A stretch of DNA of 9,271 bases from Clostridiales bacterium (GTDB lineage: Bacteria; Bacillota; Clostridia; Oscillospirales; CAG-272). Position numbers and translations under genes: made by a program. Under the pieces are notes generated by a model, which saw only the letters and a list, made by a program, of their open reading frames with translations, did no database searches and was not told the origin of the DNA. The DNA lies in the NCBI GenBank assembly GCA_016280525.1, contig JAEEGW010000248.1, positions 1-9,271 on the forward strand, in the 5' to 3' direction. Within the stretch, counting starts at the first letter, position 1. Each line of letters begins with the position of its first letter. Of the stretch, positions 1 to 5,117 are shown piece after piece.

Positions 1-50
1 CGCAAACTGATTTCGAGTCAGCCCCGTTATGACCTCTTCGATACCTCTCC
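1..50 (-). tRNA. tRNA-Ser(CGA), 5' half, cut by the window edge
   Basis: Read on the minus strand, the sequence starts at base 50 with acceptor strand GGAGAGG and the TA linker. A three-pair D stem (TCG with CGG) follows. Next comes anticodon stem GCTGA/TCAGT around loop CTCGAAA, which gives anticodon CGA (reads UCG serine codons). U33 and A37 are in the expected places. The variable arm, T arm and 3' acceptor strand lie beyond base 1, so intactness cannot be confirmed. I see no good promoter in the ~80 bases directly upstream (51-130); the nearest is at 363-391, before a broken copy of the same gene. Confidence 0.85.
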
Positions 51-55
51 GTATT
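33..55 (-). repeat. 23-bp direct repeat, copy A (tRNA-Ser 5' end)
   Basis: This 23-base stretch is repeated exactly at 330-352. It covers the 5' acceptor strand, the linker and the start of the D arm of the tRNA-Ser, plus five bases upstream of the mature 5' end. The two copies are 297 bases apart in the same orientation, like the ends of an insertion or a partial tandem duplication inside the tRNA gene. Confidence 0.9.
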
Positions 56-120
56 TGATTTTTGTGCGAACTTTGATAGGCAACTGTAAGGCGCCTTTTC
101 TTTTTCCTGCAAACCAAAGT

Positions 121-172
121 CGCGAAAACCGCAGGAAAACGGAGCTTTTGCGAGAAAACCGGAGCTTTCGCG
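121..172. repeat. Short internal repeats with inverted ends
   Basis: The units at 135-152 and 154-172 are near-identical (both contain a GAAAAC-type block followed by GGAGCTTT). The outer ends CGCGAAA (121-127) and TTTCGCG (166-172) are inverted copies. This could be a small dispersed intergenic repeat able to fold, and it lies in the stretch between the two tRNA-Ser copies. No gene is visible from 51 to 199; the short open frames there do not look like protein. Confidence 0.45.
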
Positions 173-199
173 CTGTACCGAGTGACGAAACCGAGCCGC

Positions 200-347
200 T
201 TTCGAGTCAGCCCCGTTATGTCCTGTTGCGGTGCCCGGTGTTCACGCCGCCTGACGCGTCGTGACCGACCGACCGCTGCCACTCCTTATTGCTCGCTTCA
301 TCCGCCCCCGGCGGCGCTCGCAAACGTCCCCTCTTCGATACCTCTCC
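200..347 (-). pseudogene. Broken tRNA-Ser(CGA) copy split by a 109-base insert
   Basis: On the minus strand, bases 347-330 repeat the tRNA-Ser 5' end through the D loop exactly. Unrelated GC-rich sequence (329-221) follows, then bases 220-200 repeat the D arm, 5' anticodon stem and loop CTCGAAA exactly. After the loop the sequence diverges: GCGGC replaces TCAGT, leaving a poorer anticodon stem, and no T-loop consensus or 3' acceptor strand follows. The insert replaces a single base of the intact copy. This is therefore a non-functional fragment, or less likely a tRNA-derived repeat or an assembly error. It keeps a good promoter ten-odd bases upstream (363-391), so it may occupy the original tRNA position. 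Confidence 0.65.
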
Positions 348-352
348 GTATT
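330..352 (-). repeat. 23-bp direct repeat, copy B
   Basis: Exact second copy of the 23-base element at 33-55, containing the tRNA-Ser 5' end and five upstream bases. A separate 21-base exact repeat links 200-220 with 11-31. The offsets differ (297 and 189 bases), which shows that the interrupted copy carries extra sequence in its D loop. Confidence 0.9.
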
Positions 353-362
353 CGTAGGAGAT

Positions 363-391
363 AGTATATCACATTATTTTCAAAAAATCAA
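363..391 (-). promoter_or_regulatory. Sigma-A promoter for the tRNA-Ser locus
   Basis: On the minus strand, TTGATT (391-386) and TATACT (368-363) are separated by 17 bases, with an extended -10 TG motif. Predicted start is near 356, about ten bases before the broken tRNA 5' end at 347. Transcription would pass through the broken copy and reach the downstream intact half at base 50. The element closely resembles the minus-strand promoter at 1824-1851. Confidence 0.7.
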
Positions 392-499
392 GTCTTTTTA
401 AAAATTTTGTCCTGATTATTCCGCATATGTTTTTTCACAAAGCGATCGAATTTACAAATAATTAATATGAATCCCGAAAGCTTTAAATATTTGATTGAT

Positions 500-515
500 A
501 CCTTAATTATAAGGT
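500..515. promoter_or_regulatory. Inverted repeat upstream of the VanW gene
   Basis: ACCTTA-ATTA-TAAGGT is a perfect 6-bp inverted repeat that ends 23 bases before the start codon at 539. It may be a repressor site or simply part of an A/T-rich promoter region. The rest of 393-538 is A/T-rich and holds no recognisable gene. The plus-strand promoter for the operon is unclear: TTGATA (495-500) with TCTAAT (516-521) has only a 15-base spacer and would leave almost no leader. Confidence 0.35.
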
Positions 516-538
516 TCTAATGACTTTTGGAGGATATC

Positions 539-1369
539 ATGTCACGCAGACTGTTTTGTGAGATCAATCCTTTTTGTTACGCGATATCCGTAAAAAAAGA
601 GAGGTTTATACGGAGGATAAAAGACGCTTTCGGCGGTGAGAAATTTGCAAAGGGAACATCAGATAAAGAGCTTCCGTGCATTATAAGTTCCCATTCGTCT
701 CCGCTTATGCGCAGGCTGCACGGCGTTGACGCGTCGCTTCAGGAAAACAAGATCACCAATATAAAGCTCGCCTGCGAAAAAGTGAACGGTACAGTCGTTT
801 ATCCGGGACAGACCTTCTCATACTGGAAGACCGTCGGCAATCCGACGGCGAAGCGCGGCTATAAAGAAGGGCTGATCATCAGCAAGGGCAGGCTTTCAAG
901 CGGGATAGGCGGAGGGATGTGTCAGATGGGAAATCTGATCCACTATCTCGTCCTCAACAGTCCCCTTGAGGTAACGGAGCTGCATCATCATTCGGACGCG
1001 CTTTTTCCGGACGACAGAAGGCGCGTTCCTTTCGGCACGGGAACCTCCATATTTTACAATTACATCGACTACCGGTTTAAAAACACGACCGATCAGCCGG
1101 TACAGTTACTTTTGTGGACAGAGGACGAAGAGCTGTGCGGCGAGCTTCGCTCGGAACGTGAAACGCCTTACAGATACAAGCTGATCGAGGAAGGACACTG
1201 CTTTAAAAAAGAAGGCGGGGATTATTACCGTATTTCCGAGGTCTACCGTTCCGTTATAGACAAAAACACGGGAAAAGAGATACGGCGCGAGCTGATACTG
1301 AAAAATCATTCAAAGGTGATGTACGACCACAGTCTTATACCGAAAGAACAAATAAAAAATGATAACTGA
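539..1369 (+). CDS. VanW-family protein
   Basis: A 276-residue protein of the VanW family (Pfam VanW), named after the accessory gene of vanB-type glycopeptide-resistance clusters; its biochemical role is not established. Family landmarks are a PGQTFSYWK segment near residue 90, a GGGMCQMGN segment around residues 124-132 with a cysteine at 128, and an alternating strand-rich C-terminal half. Length is close to vanB-cluster VanW. No signal peptide or membrane helix is evident. I chose the ATG at 539 because GGAGG (529-533) lies five bases upstream; an in-frame TTG at 527 overlaps that ribosome site. The stop overlaps the start of the next reading frame by 11 bases, so the three genes form an operon. 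There are no vanH, vanA/B or vanX genes nearby, so this is not a resistance cluster. An envelope or peptidoglycan role is inferred. Confidence 0.85.
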   Translation: MSRRLFCEINPFCYAISVKKERFIRRIKDAFGGEKFAKGTSDKELPCIISSHSSPLMRRLHGVDASLQENKITNIKLACEKVNGTVVYPGQTFSYWKTVGNPTAKRGYKEGLIISKGRLSSGIGGGMCQMGNLIHYLVLNSPLEVTELHHHSDALFPDDRRRVPFGTGTSIFYNYIDYRFKNTTDQPVQLLLWTEDEELCGELRSERETPYRYKLIEEGHCFKKEGGDYYRISEVYRSVIDKNTGKEIRRELILKNHSKVMYDHSLIPKEQIKNDN

Positions 1370-1568
1370 AACGATACGGACCGCCGCGCAAAAAGCGGCG
1401 GACAGAACGGCTTTTATAACGTACGACGGCGATATTTCTTACTGCGAGCTGATGAAGCGGGCGGAGCTGCGGAAAACGTTGCCGGAGTATATGATACCGA
1501 AAATAATAAAGAAAACCGGTATACCGCCGGTAAACAAAAACGGAAAACTTGACGGGAGGGCGTTATGA
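1359..1568 (+). pseudogene. dltA: Internally deleted dltA (D-alanine:carrier ligase remnant)
   Basis: This 69-codon frame joins the two ends of DltA, the adenylating enzyme that loads D-alanine onto DltC for teichoic acid D-alanylation. Residues 1-34 match the N terminus of the adenylation domain (the ISYCELMKRA stretch resembles the usual SYxEL motif). Residues 35-69 match the C-terminal lid, with LPEYMIP and NGKLDGRAL including the conserved lysine of the NGK motif. The family is about 500 residues, so roughly 430 are missing, including the ATP-binding and D-alanine-binding core. It cannot be active. The junction lies around 1455-1465, where GAGCTG/GGAGCTG occurs on both sides, so deletion between short repeats is possible. 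The frame is intact and it still overlaps both neighbours, which suggests either a recent deletion or a kept spacer peptide. An assembly error cannot be ruled out. Confidence 0.75.
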
Positions 1569-1816
1569 TCGACGTTGAAAAGCTGCTTTACGAGATATGC
1601 GAGGACGAATCCGTGTTCGATCCCGATATAGATCTGATAGATTCCGGTCTTCCCGATTCTTTTTCGGTGATCGAACTTATTTCCGCGCTCGAGGATCGCG
1701 GCGTGACTCTTTACCTGACGCGTATAGACAGAAATAAGCTCCGCACCGCAAACGGTATACGGGAGCTTATTTCGGAATATGAAGACCGTCAGTCCGGCGG
1801 GCGCCGTATCTGTTGA
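1565..1816 (+). CDS. dltC: D-alanyl carrier protein (DltC-like)
   Basis: An 83-residue acidic acyl-carrier-type protein. DltC carries D-alanine as a thioester on 4'-phosphopantetheine for transfer to lipoteichoic or wall teichoic acid by DltB and DltD. The motif LPDSFSV supplies the attachment serine (Ser32) in a DS context, preceded by a DLIDSGL helix start and followed by a VIELISALEDRG helix, as in DltC. The length fits the family (about 80). Its ATG overlaps the TGA of the dltA remnant (ATGA), so it is translationally coupled to it. No dltB or dltD follows, and the next gene has its own promoter. It is either a relict or works with enzymes encoded elsewhere. Assignment as a carrier protein is firm; specific D-alanine use rests on similarity and on the dltA remnant. 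Confidence 0.75.
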   Translation: MIDVEKLLYEICEDESVFDPDIDLIDSGLPDSFSVIELISALEDRGVTLYLTRIDRNKLRTANGIRELISEYEDRQSGGRRIC

Positions 1817-1823
1817 CTGCGGC

Positions 1824-1851
1824 AGTATAACACATTCTTTGAAAAAATCAA
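1824..1851 (-). promoter_or_regulatory. Minus-strand promoter reading into dltC
   Basis: On the minus strand, TTGATT (1851-1846) and TATACT (1829-1824) are separated by 16 bases, with an extended -10 TGT. The predicted start near 1817 would give RNA antisense to dltC, the dltA remnant and VanW. No credible minus-strand gene follows. The 29 bases 1824-1852 are closely similar to 363-392. Confidence 0.5.
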
Positions 1852-1921
1852 GAGGTTTGCCGGATATTTTTATTTTTCTGCTCTTTTGCTTAACAAAAAC
1901 GCCTTTTTTGTCCGTCAAGCG

Positions 1922-1950
1922 TTGACAAACGTATTAATATATGGTAAAAT
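1922..1950 (+). promoter_or_regulatory. Strong extended -10 promoter of the Ig-like surface protein
   Basis: TTGACA (1922-1927), a 17-base spacer and TAAAAT (1945-1950) with TG at 1942-1943. Predicted start is near 1957, which gives a leader of about 83 bases that begins with a hairpin. Confidence 0.85.
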
Positions 1951-1962
1951 GATAAACGTAAA

Positions 1963-1980
1963 GCGCCGGTCATCCGGCGC
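1963..1980 (+). promoter_or_regulatory. 5' leader hairpin
   Basis: GCGCCGG-TCAT-CCGGCGC is a perfect 7-bp GC stem with a four-base loop, starting a few bases after the predicted transcription start. No T-run follows, so it is not a terminator. A 5'-end mRNA-stabilising stem is the simplest inference. Confidence 0.6.
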
Positions 1981-2039
1981 GGTCCGTTGCGAAAACGATA
2001 GGATTTAAATAAACATCAATTTGAAAGGTAAGTAAGGAT

Positions 2040-4037
2040 ATGAAAAAAATAGCTGCTATTCTGGTATTAGTCACGCTGCTAGCTGTGCTGATCCCCGTCA
2101 GCGTCAGCGCGGCAGAATCCGCGCCCGTGCTCGTGCACGAGCCGTATACGCTGACGTACCTGCCGGGTCAGAACGTGGACGTGAAGACCGAGGCAAAAGG
2201 CAAAAATCTTCATTTCAGCTGGCTTGTCGTCGTTTCGACGGAAGTCCAGGACTACACATTTGACTTTTCAAAAGCAGCGGGGATAAAAGGCTTTGAAGCG
2301 CTTGACAAAAGCGGAAAAATGAAAGTGGGCTTAAGCGAGAGCACCTCGTCGGGAGAAAAAGCCGAAAGCGTTCTGACGTTTAAAAATCTTTTAGCGTTTG
2401 ATTACGGCATTTTCGTGACCTGCACCGTCGCAAACGGCGGCGGAAGCAAAACAACGGACAAAGCGGCGCTTTATCCGTCGTATTCCGCGCCGCCCGTGGC
2501 GAGACTGGAGCTCATTTCCGAGCTCGACGTGCGCGTCGGCAAGCTGATAAAGCTCGCGTGCAACGTATATCATCCCCAGGATAAAAGCTACGATAATATC
2601 GAATACATCTGGTATCAGTCCCAGGACGGAGATAAAGGCAATGCGGAAAAGCTGGAAGACGAACCGTATTCCGTTCTCGTTGTCGATACCGGCACGCCGG
2701 GCGTTTATTACTACTACTGCTCCGTATATATCCAGCAGGGACCGAGCGATTATTATTACGAATCCGCGGTGACAGAGATAAGCGTACACGAGCCGGCAAT
2801 GGACGTGACGTATTCAAAAGACAAATACGATCTTGCCGCGGGCGAGAAAGCGACGATAAAAGCCAACGTCAAATTTGAAAACAATGACGAAAAAGGCGAG
2901 CTTTCATATCAGTGGATGTCCGGCAATAACAATATACCCGGCACCTACACGCCGGTAAAAGGCGCGACGTCCGATACGCTTACCGTACAGGGCGCAGACA
3001 AAGCGGGCAAGAAATACTACTGCTGCGTCGTAACCAATTATCTCGACGGATACACGTTCTCAAACGAATCGTCTGAAATGGCGATAGTCGTCGTCAACAG
3101 CACAGGCGAGCATCTGCCCGAAATATTCATGGATCCGAAGGATACGTACGCGACCGAGGGCGACGTTGCGACGTTTGCCGTTGACGCGGGCAACGCCGCG
3201 TCGTACGAGTGGTATATGGTAAAACCCGGCGGAACGATAGACAAACCCAACACGCCCAAAAAACTCAAAAACGGCTCTGACGGAGTAGTATCCGGCGCGG
3301 ATACGTCCATCCTCAAAATAAAAGCGTCCGCCGAGATAAACGGTTATCTGTTCTACTGCTACGTATACGGCACCAACGGAAAATACGTTTCCACGAAGAA
3401 CGCAAAGTTGAACGTCAATCTTATACCGCCCACTCAGCCGGACATCAAAAAGCATCCGGAATCCGTAAAAGCGCATTACGGAGATAAAGTAACGCTTTCC
3501 GTGACGGCGGAGGCGACGGACGGCGGAGAGCTCAAATATCAGTGGTATTCAAGCAGCAAAGCCGAATATCCGCTCATAAAGGCGGTCATAGGCGCAAACG
3601 ACAAGACGTTTGAACCGCTGCAGAATGAAGCGGAAAGATATTACTGCGTCGCCGTGTGGAACGTGAAGAACGGAGAAGAGAACGGACCTGTCTACTCAGA
3701 CTTTGCAAAGATTGAGCTGACCGAAAAAGAGACGCAGACAGAGACCGAGACCGAAACGGAGACCGAGGCTGCAGCGGAGAGTGAAACGGACGCCACAACG
3801 GAAACGGAAGCCGCGACCGATACGGACGTTGAAACTCAGACGGACGCCGTGTCCGAGAAAGCTACAAACGACGTAACGACCGACGCCGCAGCGGAATCGG
3901 CGACCGCAGAAGCCGAGCAAAAAGGCATGGGAATAAGCACTCTCATCATAATACTTCTCGTCGTTATCATCGCACTGCTCGCGCTTGCGCTTATAGGCGC
4001 CGTGGTGCTGATAATCATAAAGAGTAAAAAGAAATAA
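2040..4037 (+). CDS. Membrane-anchored surface protein with Ig-like domains
   Basis: A 665-residue predicted surface protein. Residues 1-25 form a Sec signal peptide (MKK, hydrophobic core, SVSA cleavage site). Residues from about 29 to 563 hold roughly five Ig-like beta-sandwich domains of ~100 residues each, starting near 29, 150, 253, 356 and 459. Each has a W (YQW, YEWY, FSW) and most have a late YYC or FYC motif, as in bacterial Ig_2/Ig_3-like repeats. Residues ~564-628 are a Thr/Glu/Ala-rich, probably extended stalk. Residues ~631-660 are a membrane helix ending in KSKKK, so the bulk lies outside. There is no LPXTG signal. GAAAGG (2023-2028) precedes the ATG by 11 bases. It is transcribed alone from 1922-1950 and ends at the terminator at 4053-4086. 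Binding to a glycan, host or cell-surface partner is plausible, but no ligand can be inferred from sequence. Confidence 0.8.
   Translation: MKKIAAILVLVTLLAVLIPVSVSAAESAPVLVHEPYTLTYLPGQNVDVKTEAKGKNLHFSWLVVVSTEVQDYTFDFSKAAGIKGFEALDKSGKMKVGLSESTSSGEKAESVLTFKNLLAFDYGIFVTCTVANGGGSKTTDKAALYPSYSAPPVARLELISELDVRVGKLIKLACNVYHPQDKSYDNIEYIWYQSQDGDKGNAEKLEDEPYSVLVVDTGTPGVYYYYCSVYIQQGPSDYYYESAVTEISVHEPAMDVTYSKDKYDLAAGEKATIKANVKFENNDEKGELSYQWMSGNNNIPGTYTPVKGATSDTLTVQGADKAGKKYYCCVVTNYLDGYTFSNESSEMAIVVVNSTGEHLPEIFMDPKDTYATEGDVATFAVDAGNAASYEWYMVKPGGTIDKPNTPKKLKNGSDGVVSGADTSILKIKASAEINGYLFYCYVYGTNGKYVSTKNAKLNVNLIPPTQPDIKKHPESVKAHYGDKVTLSVTAEATDGGELKYQWYSSSKAEYPLIKAVIGANDKTFEPLQNEAERYYCVAVWNVKNGEENGPVYSDFAKIELTEKETQTETETETETEAAAESETDATTETEAATDTDVETQTDAVSEKATNDVTTDAAAESATAEAEQKGMGISTLIIILLVVIIALLALALIGAVVLIIIKSKKK
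3731..3768 (+). repeat. Six-base tandem repeat tract coding for Thr-Glu
   Basis: Imperfect GAGACC/GAAACG-type hexamers encode alternating Thr-Glu in the stalk. Changes in unit number would alter stalk length without a frameshift. The purine-rich bias extends more loosely to about 3870. Confidence 0.7.
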
Positions 4038-4052
4038 GCAACACTGAAACTT

Positions 4053-4086
4053 AAAACGGGCTGCCGTATGACCGGCAGCCCGTTTT
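4053..4086. terminator. Bidirectional terminator between convergent genes
   Basis: A perfect 14-bp stem (AAAACGGGCTGCCG with its complement) and loop TATGAC, with T-runs formed by the outer A/T pairs on both strands. It lies 15 bases after the Ig-like gene stop and 8 bases beyond the stop of the convergent radical SAM gene, so it should serve both. Confidence 0.9.
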
Positions 4087-4094
4087 GTTATATA

Positions 4095-4973
4095 TCATTG
4101 ATCGATCCCGGTCAGATCGAACGGCGGCGTAAAGTCGCTTGACTGGGACGAGCTGTCCTGAAAAAAGCCGTCAAAGCCCAACGCTATAGCGTATTCTGAC
4201 ACTCTGCGGTATTCGAGTTTCGTCAATTTCCGGTTTATTTCTGGATATTCGCCGGCCTTGAAATCCGGGACGTACTGCGACATGAGCGAGAGCAGAAACT
4301 TGCTTTTATCGTAGTTTTCGTGTAAGAATTTCAAAACAGCTATGCTCTCGTCCTTGTGCGACGGCAGCACCAAATGGCGCACTATAACGCCGCGCTTCAT
4401 CATGCCGTCCTCGCCGTATTCGCACCCGCCGCGCTGACGCATCATCTCGGAAAGAGCCCCAGCGGCGACGGACGGATAATCGGCCGCGCCGGAGTATTTT
4501 TCAGACAGCTCACCGCTTACGTATTTGAGATCCGGCAGGTATATATCCACGTACCCTTCAAGCGCTTTGAGCGTCTGCACGCGTTCGTACCCGGACGTGT
4601 TGTAAACGACGGGTATCTTCAGTTTTGCAATATCAAGCGCTTTTATAATATCCTTAACGTAAGGCGTGGGTGAGACGAGATTTATATTGTGGCAGCCTCT
4701 GTCCTGAAGCGAAAGCATTATGTCGGCGAGCTTATTTACCGTCACCGGCTTGCCGAAGCAGCCGTCCGACAGTTCGTGATTCTGGCAGAACACGCACGAC
4801 AAAGGACAGCCGGAAAAAAATATCGTCCCTGATCCGTTTTTGCCGGAGACCGGCGGTTCTTCATAAAAGTGAGGCGCGGCGCGGCCGAGCCGCAGAGTAT
4901 CGGCACCGCAGAAACCGCGCGAGGACGGGCGGTCCGCCCCGCATTTACGCGGGCATAAATAACATTTCGGCAT
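4095..4973 (-). CDS. Radical SAM protein, PflA-like (COG1313 type)
   Basis: A 292-residue protein of the radical SAM superfamily, in the group annotated as putative pyruvate formate-lyase activating enzyme. The CX3CX2C motif that binds the SAM-ligated 4Fe-4S cluster is CPLSCVFC (Cys56, Cys60, Cys63). An N-terminal cysteine set (Cys4, Cys7, Cys11, Cys22, in CYLCPRKC and RGFCGA) is typical of this subgroup and probably holds another metal site. The central region has the expected alternating strands and helices (INLVSPTPYV, IPVVYNTSGY, DIYLPDLKY). Length is near the family norm (~300). The protein should be cytoplasmic. No pyruvate formate-lyase or other glycyl-radical enzyme is adjacent, so the substrate is unknown; the PFL name is a family label. 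It has its own promoter at 5007-5035 and a weak ribosome site (CAGGT) before the ATG. It appears monocistronic. Confidence 0.85.
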   Translation of the reverse strand: MPKCYLCPRKCGADRPSSRGFCGADTLRLGRAAPHFYEEPPVSGKNGSGTIFFSGCPLSCVFCQNHELSDGCFGKPVTVNKLADIMLSLQDRGCHNINLVSPTPYVKDIIKALDIAKLKIPVVYNTSGYERVQTLKALEGYVDIYLPDLKYVSGELSEKYSGAADYPSVAAGALSEMMRQRGGCEYGEDGMMKRGVIVRHLVLPSHKDESIAVLKFLHENYDKSKFLLSLMSQYVPDFKAGEYPEINRKLTKLEYRRVSEYAIALGFDGFFQDSSSQSSDFTPPFDLTGIDQ

Positions 4974-5006
4974 CGTTTTTACCTGTAAATATCGTATTTC
5001 AGACGT

Positions 5007-5035
5007 ATTTTATCACGTTTTGAGCCTTAAATCAA
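5007..5035 (-). promoter_or_regulatory. Promoter of the radical SAM gene
   Basis: On the minus strand, TTGATT (5035-5030) and TAAAAT (5012-5007) are separated by 17 bases with TGA as the extended -10. The predicted start is about 5000, leaving a ~27-base leader to the ATG at 4973. It is back-to-back with the plus-strand promoter at 5067-5095. Confidence 0.75.
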
Positions 5036-5066
5036 GCGTGACGTGCAACATTTTACGTGAAAATCC

Positions 5067-5095
5067 TTTACAAAATCAATTTTTTGTTATATAAT
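5067..5095 (+). promoter_or_regulatory. Promoter of the serine hydrolase operon
   Basis: TTTACA (5067-5072), a 17-base spacer and consensus TATAAT (5090-5095). Predicted start is near 5102, so the leader is only about 16 bases. This supports the ATG at 5118 over the in-frame ATG at 5100. Confidence 0.85.
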
Positions 5096-5100
5096 AACAA
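5084..5100. promoter_or_regulatory. 17-bp palindrome over the -10 box (candidate operator)
   Basis: TTGTTAT-ATA-ATAACAA is a perfect inverted repeat with 7-bp arms that covers the -10 hexamer and the bases just downstream. A repressor bound here would block RNA polymerase. No regulator gene is adjacent, and part of the symmetry comes from the TATAAT box itself. Confidence 0.45.
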
Positions 5101-5117
5101 TGTATGGAGGTTCAAAT

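Noticed and set aside
55..364. Two short plus-strand open frames (55-264 and 182-364)
   Set aside because: They run across tRNA fragments and repeats, have low-complexity Arg/Pro/Ser-rich products, and lack ribosome sites.
527..540. TTG start at 527 for the VanW gene
   Set aside because: It overlaps the ribosome site GGAGG; the ATG at 539 has that site at a workable distance.
539..1369. VanW as evidence of vancomycin resistance
   Set aside because: No vanH, vanA/B/D ligase, vanX or two-component genes are present, and VanW-family proteins are common in sensitive Clostridia.
1894..1910. CAAAAA-CGCC-TTTTTTG as a terminator after dltC
   Set aside because: The stem is almost all A/T and too weak; I see no convincing terminator for this operon.
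1439..1918. 159-codon minus-strand frame
   Set aside because: It lies opposite the dltA remnant and dltC, has no convincing ribosome site or domain, and its start is upstream of the predicted minus-strand promoter start at ~1817.
5100..5117. ATG at 5100 as the start of the serine hydrolase
   Set aside because: It precedes the predicted transcription start and has no ribosome site, while ATG 5118 has TGGAGG seven bases upstream.
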